From contig CALLBO010000063.1 in the NCBI GenBank assembly GCA_937998875.1, positions 26,332 to 90,331 on the forward strand: a stretch of DNA of 64,000 nt, in the 5' to 3' direction. The notes beneath the pieces are model-generated. The model saw only the letters and a list, made by a program, of their open reading frames with translations. It did no database searches and had not been told where the DNA came from. This stretch comes from an uncultured Granulosicoccaceae bacterium. Lineage in GTDB: Bacteria; Pseudomonadota; Gammaproteobacteria; Granulosicoccales; Granulosicoccaceae. Positions 37,960 through 46,623 of this stretch are shown piece after piece. Each line of letters opens with the position of its first letter. The stretch's first letter is position 1. Position numbers and translations under genes: made by a program.

Positions 37960-38059
37960 CGTCTTACTCTATTCGTTTGTACGATTTCAGGGGGTGATTA
38001 ATCGTACATGCGCTTTATTAACGCACGTAAGGAGTTAGACTGTAAAGATTTTAATGCAT

Positions 38060-38950
38060 TTATTCCAGCGAAATACTGACCGGTAATTCTGCACCATCTC
38101 TTAGTATTGAGACGTCAATGGAGGGAGCTTTCACCAGTTTTCGCAACGCGCGAATGGCATTTTTCTGGTTTGCCAGGGCTATCCCGTTGACCCGGGTGAT
38201 GACATCCCCGGGCAGTACACCATAATTTGCCAGCAGCCCGTCCTGCTGTTTCGGGGTAATCTTGTAGCCCAGAATACGGCCATTCTCCCGGTAAGGGACA
38301 GCGCTGACGAGCTTGCCGAGTATGGCCGGATTTTTCACCAGCTCATCGCGGATCGCACCGGGTGAATCCGGCAATTGAATAGGCGCATTATTCGATGCGC
38401 TGGCGCCGGTTTGTTGTGGTTGAAGATTGCCGCCCGGCAGGTTGGCGAAGTTAGTGGTGCCGGTGGAAGCCACGGCCTCAGGCAGCTCCAGCTTTTCAAT
38501 ACGGCCGCCATTGTCTATTCGGACCTCATTCTGCAACACTTCTTTCAGTACCGCTCTGCCGGTAATCGTCTCGCCGACACGAAACACTTCTTCCGGTTTG
38601 CCGTTCGAACTGATAATTGCCATTGCTGATTCTGCCGGCTCAGCTGTATAGACCCCGAGCAACTTAAGGTTCAGTTTGGTGTCTACAACAGGCTGATCTC
38701 TGACGACAGTTTTTACCGGTTCAGCACCCGGTTCACCGAAAATGTTCTGCCTGGCGGCATCATTCGCGACTTCAATAATCGAAGGCGCGCTGGCAGCTGC
38801 GACTTCGCTCACGGTGTTTCCGTTATTAACTGGCGCGATCGCGGCAGCACGGGTGTCTTGTATCGGGACAAATTTTAGTGCGATAACGGCCGCCACGTAG
38901 CCAATCAGGATGACTAACAAACGACTTACCCATGGTGCCAGTCTGGCCAT
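38060..38950 (-). CDS. gspC: Type II secretion protein GspC
   Basis: The ATG at 38950 gives 296 residues, starting with a short cytoplasmic part and a membrane helix (MARLAPWVSRLLVILIGYV). A homology region of GspC follows (LNLKLLGVYTAEPAESAMAI at about 98-117) and a C-terminal PDZ-like domain (about 205-296, with YGVLPGDVITRVNGIALANQ). GspC links the inner-membrane platform to the GspD N0 domain. The longer frame to 39070 adds residues unlike GspC and is not used. It lies upstream of gspD in the usual order. Confidence 0.9.
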   Translation of the reverse strand: MARLAPWVSRLLVILIGYVAAVIALKFVPIQDTRAAAIAPVNNGNTVSEVAAASAPSIIEVANDAARQNIFGEPGAEPVKTVVRDQPVVDTKLNLKLLGVYTAEPAESAMAIISSNGKPEEVFRVGETITGRAVLKEVLQNEVRIDNGGRIEKLELPEAVASTGTTNFANLPGGNLQPQQTGASASNNAPIQLPDSPGAIRDELVKNPAILGKLVSAVPYRENGRILGYKITPKQQDGLLANYGVLPGDVITRVNGIALANQKNAIRALRKLVKAPSIDVSILRDGAELPVSISLE

Positions 38951-38963
38951 TGTAGTGATATCT

Positions 38964-39337
38964 CTATATGCGTCGATGCAAATCGTGGTCACTGAAAACA
39001 GATGGCAAAACTGAACGGCTACCATCCCCGGTGTTGTAATCCCGGAAGCGTTGTACCACCCACACATCATACATCGTGGGGCAGCTGGTTTCTGATTTCA
39101 ATATGACAGTGTATTCGCTGCCGCTGACTTCAGCCTGACCGTAGAAAATAGAAGCTTGTGGCTGACGTGGTATTTGTGTGGCGAGGGAGACCGCCGTCAG
39201 AGTTCCGGTGATGACCTGGCTTCTCTGCGAATTGTAGTCTGGCCGGGCTGTAAGACCGGTGTAGTTATGCGGTGTTGCGCTGCGCTTGCGGGTTACGACA
39301 ACTGCGCCGGATAACCCGGCGCAGTTGGGAGTGACTC
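38964..39337 (-). pseudogene. Protein-like open frame without start codon upstream of gspC
   Basis: A minus-strand frame is open for about 124 codons between stops and ends 13 bp before the gspC start. It contains no ATG, GTG or TTG early enough to use the protein-like part (for example ASIFYGQAEVSGSEYTVIL and CPTMYDVWVVQRFRDYNTG). Its codon choice looks like that of the real genes. It may be the 3' part of a decayed gene, perhaps formerly the first gene of the gsp operon. It shows no family I recognise. The strong hairpin at 39299-39327 lies inside its 5' part. Confidence 0.3.
39299..39327 (-). terminator. Strong 12-bp hairpin after the HU-like gene
   Basis: CAACTGCGCCGG and CCGGCGCAGTTG form a perfect 12-bp stem with a five-base loop, starting 19 bp after the stop of the minus-strand HU-like gene. 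There is no T-run, so it may stop transcription weakly or protect the 3' end of an abundant mRNA. Confidence 0.6.
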
Positions 39338-39345
39338 AATGGTGC

Positions 39346-39783
39346 TTAGACCATTTCCTTCAGATTTTTCAGAGGCAAGAGCTTTACAACCTTGCGAGCC
39401 GGCTTTGCTTTGAACATCATTTCTTCACCGGTGAACGGGTTGGTGCCTTTACGGGCTTTGGTCGCTTTCTTGGTAATGCGCTTGACCTTGAACAGGCCTG
39501 GCATGTTGAAGATACCTGGTCCGCGTGAACCGATGTTCTTGCCGATTAGTCCGGCAAGTGAATCCATCACTGCTGCAACATCACCTTTGGAAAGCTCTGT
39601 CTCTTCAGCTATGTGAGCCAGGATCTCAGATTTTGTAGGTGGTTTTTTTCCAACCGCGCCGGATTTTTTGGACGCTTTCTTTTTGGATGCTTTTTTCTTT
39701 GATGTCTTTTTCTTGGAGACTTTCTTTTTAGCTACAACTTTCTTTTTACCAATAGCCTTCTTCTTAGCTTTTTTCTTCGCCAT
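39346..39783 (-). CDS. HU-family DNA-binding protein with lysine-rich N-terminal tail
   Basis: The 145-residue protein has residues 1-46 consisting of Lys-rich repeats (KKKVSKKKTSKKKASKKK type) with Ser, Thr and Ala between lysine triplets, like eukaryotic histone H1 tails. Residues 47-145 form an HU/IHF-like domain, with GPGIFNMPGLFKVKRI and KARKGTNPFTGEEMMFKAKPARK matching the DNA-binding arm. Such tailed HU proteins are known in several bacteria and condense the nucleoid. It stands alone with its own 318-bp upstream region. Confidence 0.9.
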   Translation of the reverse strand: MAKKKAKKKAIGKKKVVAKKKVSKKKTSKKKASKKKASKKSGAVGKKPPTKSEILAHIAEETELSKGDVAAVMDSLAGLIGKNIGSRGPGIFNMPGLFKVKRITKKATKARKGTNPFTGEEMMFKAKPARKVVKLLPLKNLKEMV

Positions 39784-40101
39784 GTTCCTGTTACCCGTAA
39801 AGTAGTTTTATTACATTGATACCAGCAGCGGTGAACATGCAGTTATTGGATTATGTCCAAAAGTTCATGTTTGTTAATGCTGGTGACTGGTGGTTATTGA
39901 ACGTTGTCTTTAACCGTGCGTGTTCGCGAAGCGGATGATACAGCATATGCAACGTTTGCCAACAGTTATTCTACTATTTAACGTAATTTATAGGGTTTTT
40001 TGTCCTGTTGAGCCAAAAAATGCTTTATTTGCAGTGTTTTATTGATCGGAATTAACAGCTTTTCTGCCAATGCTGCAGCTATTGCCCGGTTTGGGTATTG
40101 G
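39784..40101. other. Gene-free region upstream of the HU-like gene
   Basis: The region is 318 bp between the metW stop and the HU-like start. It is AT-rich in the middle and likely holds the HU promoter, read on the minus strand. I see no confident -35/-10 pair, repeat or small gene. Confidence 0.5.
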
Positions 40102-40755
40102 CTAACTCGATCCTGGAAACACTTTATGGTGCGTGTTTTTTGCTGTTATTTCGTACAAAGCGGTTTCACTCAGAAGGTTCGGCAACAGGGTTGAACCAAA
40201 GCTCTTGTCATGTGTGTTGTTAAACGCCGCACGACGGACAATGTCAATCTCCAGTTCGTTACAAAGGTTTTCAAAGTCGCGCAGGGTGCACAAATGTGTG
40301 TTTGGTGTATCGTGCCACTCGTGAGGCAGGGATCGTGTACGTGGCATTTTACCAAGCAGGCCGATTGATAATCTGTTGCTCCAGAAACCCATGTTTGGAA
40401 AAGACACGATGCCTCTCACTCCTACCCGTACCATCTCAAGCAGTGTGTGAGCCGGGTAGTGCAGTGTTTGTATTGAGTGTGTGGTGAGCACATAGTCAAA
40501 TGAGCGGTCTTCAAAGTTATCCAGGCCCAGTTCTATATCGCGATGGATGACATTCAGTCCCTTCGCCAGACAGGCGTTTATATCGGGCTGTGATATTTCC
40601 ATCCCATAGCCCGTGGTGTTCTTTGTCGCTGCCAGCAATGCCAGCAGAGTTCCGTCACCACAGGCTAAATCCAGCAGGCGACTGTCCGGTTCGATCCAGT
40701 CCTGAATCCTGCGCAAATCAGTGCGGATATTCGCCGTTTGCAGGGAATCAGTCAT
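40102..40755 (-). CDS. metW: Methionine biosynthesis protein MetW
   Basis: The 217-residue class I methyltransferase-like protein has the SAM motif [16 protein letters not shown] (about 21-36) and the MetW-typical stretches GYGMEI and [13 protein letters not shown]. MetW is needed with MetX for the first committed step of methionine synthesis in many proteobacteria. Its start overlaps the metX stop by 4 bp (ATGA), the usual metX-metW coupling. Confidence 0.95.
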   Translation of the reverse strand: MTDSLQTANIRTDLRRIQDWIEPDSRLLDLACGDGTLLALLAATKNTTGYGMEISQPDINACLAKGLNVIHRDIELGLDNFEDRSFDYVLTTHSIQTLHYPAHTLLEMVRVGVRGIVSFPNMGFWSNRLSIGLLGKMPRTRSLPHEWHDTPNTHLCTLRDFENLCNELEIDIVRRAAFNNTHDKSFGSTLLPNLLSETALYEITAKNTHHKVFPGSS

Positions 40756-41930
40756 GCGTCGGTTCCTGCAGGAACCGATTCAACGGTCGACGAGTTGGTC
40801 GCATCTCTGAGCGAGATGTTGCTAAGCCAGCTCGTTATGCTCTCGGTATAGTCTTTAATGGGCATTAAAAATGAATCGTGGCCGCTGATTGACTGGATTA
40901 TGGTCGATGACACATTTAGTCCTGCCAGCATCATCGCGTTGACAATTTCTTCCGAGCGTTCGGATGAAAAACGCCAGTCCGATGTAAAAGAGATCACCAT
41001 ACATCGTGCTTTGATTTGTTCAAACGCAGTGACAAGATTGTTGTCATAGTCGCGCGCCGGGTCGAAGTAATCCAGTGCCTTGGTCATCAACAGGTATGTG
41101 TTGGCGTCAAAGCGGTTGATGAATGAGGTGCCTTGATGGCGCAGATAACTTTCCACCTGAAACTCAACGTCATAGTTAAAATTGAGCTTCTCGGTGCTGA
41201 GTTCGCGATCGAATTTTTCACGCATTGCATCTTCAGAAAGATACGTAATATGACCGAGCATGCGTGCAAGCATTAAACCGCGCCCGGGCACGGTATTATG
41301 TTCGTAGTACCTGCCTTCATGAAATTCCGGATCCGTCATAATGGCTTGCCGTGCAACTTCATTGAACGCTACATTCTGTGCAGATAGCTTGGGCGCTGAG
41401 GCGACCAGTAAAATATGATCAACAAGATCGGGGTAGTCGATAGCCCATTGCAACCCCTGCATTGCACCAAGGCTGCCACCAACCACAGCTGCCCAATGAT
41501 CAAGCCCGAGAGACTCCATCAACATTTTCTGGCTTTTGACCCAGTCGCTACAGGTAACTATCGGGAAATCAGGGCCGTACAACTTGCCGGTATCAGGATT
41601 TACCGATAGCGGGCCGGTACTACCGCGACATCCACCGAGGTTATTCGAACATACAACAAAGAAACGACTCGTATCGATTGCTTTGCCCGGGCCGATACAG
41701 CTATCCCACCAGCCGGATTTTGTATCATCAACATGATGTTTGCCGGCAGCATGGTGATCACCGGACAACGCGTGGCAAACCAGTATTGCATTGTTTTTTT
41801 GTTCGTTAAGCGTACCGTAGGTCTCGTAAATCAGCTCATGACTGGCAAGAGTCTGCCCACAATCAAGCTTCAGCGGTTGATTGAAGGAGGCAACCTGAGG
41901 TGTTACCACACCAGCGGATTGATCAGCCAT
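40752..41930 (-). CDS. metX: Homoserine O-acyltransferase MetX
   Basis: The 392-residue alpha/beta-hydrolase-fold enzyme has nucleophile Ser153 in the GGSLGAM elbow. The C-terminal triad members are in [10 protein letters not shown] (Asp) and SGHDSFL (His). It acylates homoserine with acetyl- or succinyl-CoA; which one cannot be told safely from the sequence, as many proteobacterial MetX proteins use succinyl-CoA. It is translationally coupled to metW and followed upstream by yggT, as in Pseudomonas. Confidence 0.95.
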   Translation of the reverse strand: MADQSAGVVTPQVASFNQPLKLDCGQTLASHELIYETYGTLNEQKNNAILVCHALSGDHHAAGKHHVDDTKSGWWDSCIGPGKAIDTSRFFVVCSNNLGGCRGSTGPLSVNPDTGKLYGPDFPIVTCSDWVKSQKMLMESLGLDHWAAVVGGSLGAMQGLQWAIDYPDLVDHILLVASAPKLSAQNVAFNEVARQAIMTDPEFHEGRYYEHNTVPGRGLMLARMLGHITYLSEDAMREKFDRELSTEKLNFNYDVEFQVESYLRHQGTSFINRFDANTYLLMTKALDYFDPARDYDNNLVTAFEQIKARCMVISFTSDWRFSSERSEEIVNAMMLAGLNVSSTIIQSISGHDSFLMPIKDYTESITSWLSNISLRDATNSSTVESVPAGTDA

Positions 41931-41945
41931 TGATATCTAACACTA

Positions 41946-42479
41946 CTATCCTAAACCAAGCACTTTCTTGATGAAGATAAGAATAAGTATTGCTACCAAT
42001 GGCGATAAATCCAATCCATTAAAAGGTGGTATGAACTTTTGGATTGGATTCAAAACCGGTGACGTAACGCTACTGAGCACACCTGATAGGGCATGACCAC
42101 CCGGGGTTACCCAGCTTAAGATGACACGAACAAAAATACAGATCAGGAATACATCAATAGCGGTTCCCAATACGCCCAGCAAGGCAAATGGTAGTGCAGC
42201 TGTCCAGCTGACGCCTCCCAGTGCAGTCAGCAAAATATACTTCACCAGCAAGATGAGAAAAACCAGTACCAGGGCTGCCACATCATGTCCGCCTATACCG
42301 GGTATTATTTTGCGAAGTGGCTTCAGAAACGGGTTGGTGGCTTTGACGACGAGATCACCAACCGGATTGCTGAAGCTTGCTCTGGTGAACTGCATGATGA
42401 ATCGCAGCATCACAATGAAAGCAAAGATATCGAAAATTGTGGATATCAGAAAATGAAATCCGCTGCTGAAATTACCCAT
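41946..42479 (-). CDS. YggT-family membrane protein
   Basis: The 177-residue protein is made of two YGGT repeats, each with two membrane helices (the repeated patterns LRFIMQFTRASFSNP...PLRKIIPGIGG and VRVILSWVTPGG...PIQKFIPPFNG). The family's function is uncertain, with links to osmotic or cation homeostasis and cell division. It lies between proC and metX on the same strand. Confidence 0.92.
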   Translation of the reverse strand: MGNFSSGFHFLISTIFDIFAFIVMLRFIMQFTRASFSNPVGDLVVKATNPFLKPLRKIIPGIGGHDVAALVLVFLILLVKYILLTALGGVSWTAALPFALLGVLGTAIDVFLICIFVRVILSWVTPGGHALSGVLSSVTSPVLNPIQKFIPPFNGLDLSPLVAILILIFIKKVLGLG

Positions 42480-42558
42480 TGTTTGTTATCCGGAGTTTGT
42501 CTGGCTAGATTGTTTAACTTTATTGGTCTGTGCTGTTGGCCTGTGTGCTGATTCGTTG

Positions 42559-43392
42559 CTATTGGCCGAGTTCGGTACCGAGTTCATGAGCTCGTTTGTC
42601 AGCTGCTTGCATCGCGCTCAGTACAATCTTTCTAAAGTTGTCATTGTCAAAACTCTTTAATGCCGCTTCTGTGGTACCGGCAGGCGAGGTGACGTTTTTT
42701 CTGAGTTGCGCAGGATCAGTATCTCCCTCGGCAGTCATGCGTGCGGCACCCAATGCAGTTTGTGTAGCAAAGTTTACCGCCAGGTCGTGATCCAGCCCGA
42801 GTTCTTTAGCGGCATCGGTCATCGCTTCGATCATCAGGAAGAAGTATGCCGGACCGGAGCCCGACAAGGCAGTTATCGCATCAAGTTGTGATTCACGCTC
42901 CACCCATGCGGTAGCACCGACCGCACCAAGGATTACTTCGGCGGTTTTGCGTTGTGAATCGGTCACAGCACTGTCTGCATACAGACCAGTAGCACCGCAC
43001 TGAATCAGTGCCGGTGTATTCGGCATACATCGCACTACTGCAATTTTGCCGGCAGATGTCTGGTTGGCTGAGGCGTTGGCCCAGGCAAGCATGTCGCGGG
43101 TTAATATGCCAGCGGCAATCGATACCAGTAGCTGCTGATCCAGTGCGCTCGCCATATCGGTTAAAACGTTTTTCATCTGCTGCGGTTTAACCGCAAGCAC
43201 AATGACATCAGCTTTAGCTGCAGCATCAAGGTTGTTATCTGCAACAGTGACGTTCCACTTCTCTGCCGCCTGCGTGGTAGACGCTGGCAGTGGATCAGCA
43301 ACAATAATGTTCTGTCCTTCAGTGCCGTTGGCAATCAGTCCGCCAATAAGGCTTTGTGCCATATTGCCACAACCGATAAACGCTATCTTCAT
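42559..43392 (-). CDS. proC: Pyrroline-5-carboxylate reductase
   Basis: The 277-residue NAD(P)H-dependent enzyme makes proline from pyrroline-5-carboxylate. The N-terminal Rossmann motif is FIGCGNMAQSLIGGL (5-19). VVRCMPNTPALI and the catalytic-domain signature ALSGSGPAYFFLMIEAMTDA are present. The C-terminal SPAGTTEAAL is conserved. It is part of the yggT-proC-yggS block, although a transaldolase gene is inserted between proC and yggS. Confidence 0.97.
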   Translation of the reverse strand: MKIAFIGCGNMAQSLIGGLIANGTEGQNIIVADPLPASTTQAAEKWNVTVADNNLDAAAKADVIVLAVKPQQMKNVLTDMASALDQQLLVSIAAGILTRDMLAWANASANQTSAGKIAVVRCMPNTPALIQCGATGLYADSAVTDSQRKTAEVILGAVGATAWVERESQLDAITALSGSGPAYFFLMIEAMTDAAKELGLDHDLAVNFATQTALGAARMTAEGDTDPAQLRKNVTSPAGTTEAALKSFDNDNFRKIVLSAMQAADKRAHELGTELGQ

Positions 43393-43420
43393 GATCTATT
43401 ACTGCTCTCGTTGTGGCAGT

Positions 43421-44542
43421 CTACGATTTATACTTGGCACTTTCCGCATCTATGGCTGCAAGCAGCCGGTCAAATGCCTCACTGAATGAAAGCACACCGT
43501 CAGCCTCCAGTTGATCAGTGATTTGTCCAAGATTGATGCCGAGCTGTGCAAGAGTATCCAGTGTGGATTGTGCACTGGTCAGGTTCTGTTCCAACCGGTT
43601 TTCTACTACCCCGTGATCCCGAAACGCATCCATTGTCTTGGGGGGTACCGTATTTACGGTATTGGGTCCCATCAACTCTTCTACATAGTAGACATCGCTG
43701 TAAGCAGGGTTCTTGGTACCGGTAGATGCCCAAAGTAGTCGTTGTGGTATCGCGCCGTTATCGGAAAGCTTTGCAAACTGAGGGCTGTTAAAAACATTCT
43801 GATAATAACTGTATGCCACTTTGGCGTTGTCGATAGCGACTTTACCCATGAGCGTTTTGGCAACTTCCTGATTGCTGTGTGCCTCCAGGGCTGAATCTAC
43901 CTGGCTGTCAACACGGCTGACGAAAAAGCTCGCCACAGACGCTATTTTATCGATCGGCAGGCCTTCTGCTGCACGACGTTCAAGACCTTTAATGTAGGCC
44001 TGTACGATTTCCTTGTACCTTTCAACTGAAAACAACAGTGTGACATTGACACTAATTCCGCGTGCAGTCAGCTCCTCAAAGGCGGCAACACCGGCTTTGG
44101 TACCCGGTACCTTGATCATGACATTGTCGCGCTTTAACAAACTGTGCAACTCGATAGCTTCTGCGATGGTGCCGTCGGCGTCATGTGCCAGGCCGGGTGA
44201 TACTTCAAGGCTCACCATGCCGTCATCACCGCGGCTGTTTAAATAGGTCTGTTTGAAAGCATCTGCTGCTGTACCGATATCGGCTACCGCCAGTTGCTTG
44301 AATACATCCATCGCAGTGGCTGCAGGGTTTTTCCTGATGATTGCCTCAATCTCGGCGTCATACTCATTGGTATTGGCAATCGCATTTTCAAAAATTGACG
44401 GATTCGACGTCATACCGCGCAGTTGATCATCACCAATGTAGCGGTCGAGTTCACCGCTATCGAACATGCTGCGTTGAATGTAGTCGAGCCAGAGGCTCTG
44501 GCCAAGTTCAGCGGCGGCGACCAGCGGGTTGGAGTTTGACAT
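43421..44542 (-). CDS. tal: Transaldolase
   Basis: The 373-residue product is of the long transaldolase subtype found in actinobacteria and cyanobacteria rather than the short E. coli TalB type. The Schiff-base Lys144 lies in NVMIKVPGTKAG. TSNPSIFENAI (45-55) and VNVTLLFSVERY are typical. It transfers a dihydroxyacetone unit between sugar phosphates in the pentose-phosphate pathway. Its place between proC and yggS interrupts a pair that is adjacent in Pseudomonas, so it probably inserted later. Confidence 0.94.
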   Translation of the reverse strand: MSNSNPLVAAAELGQSLWLDYIQRSMFDSGELDRYIGDDQLRGMTSNPSIFENAIANTNEYDAEIEAIIRKNPAATAMDVFKQLAVADIGTAADAFKQTYLNSRGDDGMVSLEVSPGLAHDADGTIAEAIELHSLLKRDNVMIKVPGTKAGVAAFEELTARGISVNVTLLFSVERYKEIVQAYIKGLERRAAEGLPIDKIASVASFFVSRVDSQVDSALEAHSNQEVAKTLMGKVAIDNAKVAYSYYQNVFNSPQFAKLSDNGAIPQRLLWASTGTKNPAYSDVYYVEELMGPNTVNTVPPKTMDAFRDHGVVENRLEQNLTSAQSTLDTLAQLGINLGQITDQLEADGVLSFSEAFDRLLAAIDAESAKYKS

Positions 44543-44635
44543 GGGGGTCCCTTAGATAGATATCTGTCCGCCTATGATAGCTGCTTTTTGCACACACACG
44601 GTAGCCGGCAGCGTAACCGGACACATGTTCCGGTG

Positions 44636-45385
44636 TCAGCGCTTTTCGCGCGCACCAAATACCGCCGTACCTATTCGAACCATGGTTGCACCCTCAGCAA
44701 TTGCGGCTTCCATATCTCCGGACATACCCATAGACAAGGTGTCGACAGTTTTGTAGCTGTGTTTTAGACGTTCAAACCAGTGGTGTAATTCTTTGAACAC
44801 CTCGCGCTGTTCTGAAAAACCCGGGCGAGGTGCAGGGATCGCCATCAGCCCTCTGAGTGTCAGGTGTTCGGCGTCAGCAATAAAGTCTGCCAGTTCATTA
44901 AGATCAGCTGTGCTGCAGCCGGATTTCGAGGCCTCGTCGTCCAACTTCAGTTGAATGCAGATATTCAGAGGCTCTTTGTCATGGTCCGCACCGCGATGCT
45001 CATTCAGACGCCGGGCAGTCTTTAATCGATCAACGCCTTGCACCCAGTCGTAGTGACCCGCAATTAGTTTGGTCTTGTTTGACTGAATATGGCCGATGTA
45101 ATGCCATAAGAGGTTCAGTTCTTTGAGTGCGAGGCTTTTCTCAGCGCCCTCATCGGCATAATTCTCACCGAAAGCCAGTTGACCCTCGGCGGCAGCTGCC
45201 CGCACCAATGCTGCAGGCTTGGTTTTACTGACTGCCAGTAACTCGACACTGCCCGCTGGCCGTCCGTGTTTTTGCTCAAACCGGGATATTTCGTCCCTTA
45301 CAGCAGTTATGGCAGCGGGTACGGCAGTAGTGATGGCACTGGTAACGGTGTTGGCCGTATCAGGTTGATTTGGCGTTGAAGGCAT
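44636..45385 (-). CDS. yggS: YggS-family pyridoxal-phosphate homeostasis protein
   Basis: The 249-residue protein is a TIM barrel of the alanine-racemase N-terminal type with the PLP lysine at Lys54 (LLAVSKTKPA). FGENYADE, WHYIGHIQSNKTK and MGMSGDMEAAI(A) are conserved. YggS proteins carry PLP and balance vitamin B6 and amino-acid pools. It is divergent from pilT, as in Pseudomonas and many other gammaproteobacteria. An N-terminal extension of about 20 residues (Thr/Ala-rich) precedes the usual start. Confidence 0.95.
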   Translation of the reverse strand: MPSTPNQPDTANTVTSAITTAVPAAITAVRDEISRFEQKHGRPAGSVELLAVSKTKPAALVRAAAAEGQLAFGENYADEGAEKSLALKELNLLWHYIGHIQSNKTKLIAGHYDWVQGVDRLKTARRLNEHRGADHDKEPLNICIQLKLDDEASKSGCSTADLNELADFIADAEHLTLRGLMAIPAPRPGFSEQREVFKELHHWFERLKHSYKTVDTLSMGMSGDMEAAIAEGATMVRIGTAVFGAREKR

Positions 45386-45545
45386 GCGTTTTCCGGTCTG
45401 GATAAGGGCTTATTGGATGCGTAATGGTGAACTGACGTCACAGGCTGAACATTGGCACTAATAAAAAATTGAAGCGTGTCGATAGGATCTCAAACAGCAC
45501 AGTTTTGTGCACCCCGAATTTAACGAGAAACTCCAGGATCGATCA

Positions 45546-46580
45546 ATGGATATTTCACAGCTACTGACCTTCAGCGTGAAAAACGGCGCGTCGGATTTGC
45601 ACTTATCAGCAGAGTTGCCGCCGATGATACGTGTCGACGGTGATATTCGTCGTGTCAACGTGCCTGAGCTTGAAGCAGGTGCTGTGCAGTCAATGGTCTA
45701 CGACGTGATGAACGACAAGCAGCGTAAGGAATTTGAAGAGAAACTGGAAGTCGATTTCTCTTTTGAGCTGCCGGACATCGCGCGTTTTCGTGTTAACGCA
45801 TTTAACCATGCACGTGGTACCGGTGCGGTTTTCAGAACCATTCCCAGTGAAGTACTCACGCTCGAGCAGATCGGTGCACCACCCATCTTTCAGGAAATTT
45901 CTGAGTTCCCGCGCGGCATTGTACTGGTAACAGGCCCCACCGGTTCCGGTAAGTCAACCACGCTTGCCGCGATGATGGACTATAAAAACGAAACTGAGCT
46001 CGGTCATATCCTGACCATTGAAGATCCGATCGAATTCGTGCACCAGAGCAAAAAGTGCCTGGTGAATCAACGTGAAGTACATCGTGATACACACGGCTTT
46101 AACGAAGCACTAAGATCAGCACTTCGTGAAGACCCTGACACGATTCTGGTTGGTGAGATGCGTGACCAGGAAACCATAAGCCTTGCACTGACAGCAGCTG
46201 AAACCGGTCACCTGGTATTCGGTACCTTGCACACCAGTTCAGCAGCCAAAACCATTGACAGAATCGTTGACGTATTCCCGGCTGGTGAAAAACCAATGGT
46301 TCGTTCTATGTTATCGGAATCATTAAAGGCGGTTATCTCACAGACCCTGTTGAAAAAGATTGGTGGTGGTCGAGTTGCAGCACATGAAATCATGATGGGT
46401 ACACCGGCCATTAGAAACCTGATTCGTGAAGACAAGGTTGCACAGATGTACTCGGCTATTCAAACCGGTCAGGCGGCGGGTATGCAGACGCTTGATCAAA
46501 ACCTGAAGAAGCTTGTGGACAAAGGTCTGGTCACGATGGCAGATGCCAAGCATAAAGCGGCAAATCCGGATTCTTTGTAA
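45546..46580 (+). CDS. pilT: Type IV pilus retraction ATPase PilT
   Basis: The ATG at 45546, with an AGGA site upstream, gives 344 residues starting MDISQLLTFSVKNGASDLHL, the standard PilT N-terminus; a GTG at 45507 is open but less likely. Walker A is GPTGSGKST (130-138), the Walker B region is LVGEMRD, and the His box is GTLHTSSA. The retraction-specific AIRNLIRE motif is present. PilT depolymerises pili for twitching. It is followed by pilU after 43 bp. Confidence 0.97.
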   Translation: MDISQLLTFSVKNGASDLHLSAELPPMIRVDGDIRRVNVPELEAGAVQSMVYDVMNDKQRKEFEEKLEVDFSFELPDIARFRVNAFNHARGTGAVFRTIPSEVLTLEQIGAPPIFQEISEFPRGIVLVTGPTGSGKSTTLAAMMDYKNETELGHILTIEDPIEFVHQSKKCLVNQREVHRDTHGFNEALRSALREDPDTILVGEMRDQETISLALTAAETGHLVFGTLHTSSAAKTIDRIVDVFPAGEKPMVRSMLSESLKAVISQTLLKKIGGGRVAAHEIMMGTPAIRNLIREDKVAQMYSAIQTGQAAGMQTLDQNLKKLVDKGLVTMADAKHKAANPDSL

Positions 46581-46623
46581 ACCGATCGTCACACAATAAA
46601 AAAGTCAGCGCGAGATAGTAATA

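Noticed and set aside
38951..39070. 40-residue N-terminal extension of gspC
   Set aside because: The extension does not look like GspC and overlaps a more protein-like frame; the ATG at 38950 gives a typical N-terminus.
39071..39345. Riboswitch or small RNA downstream of the HU-like gene
   Set aside because: The strong hairpin is explained as an mRNA 3' end; no known riboswitch core was recognised.
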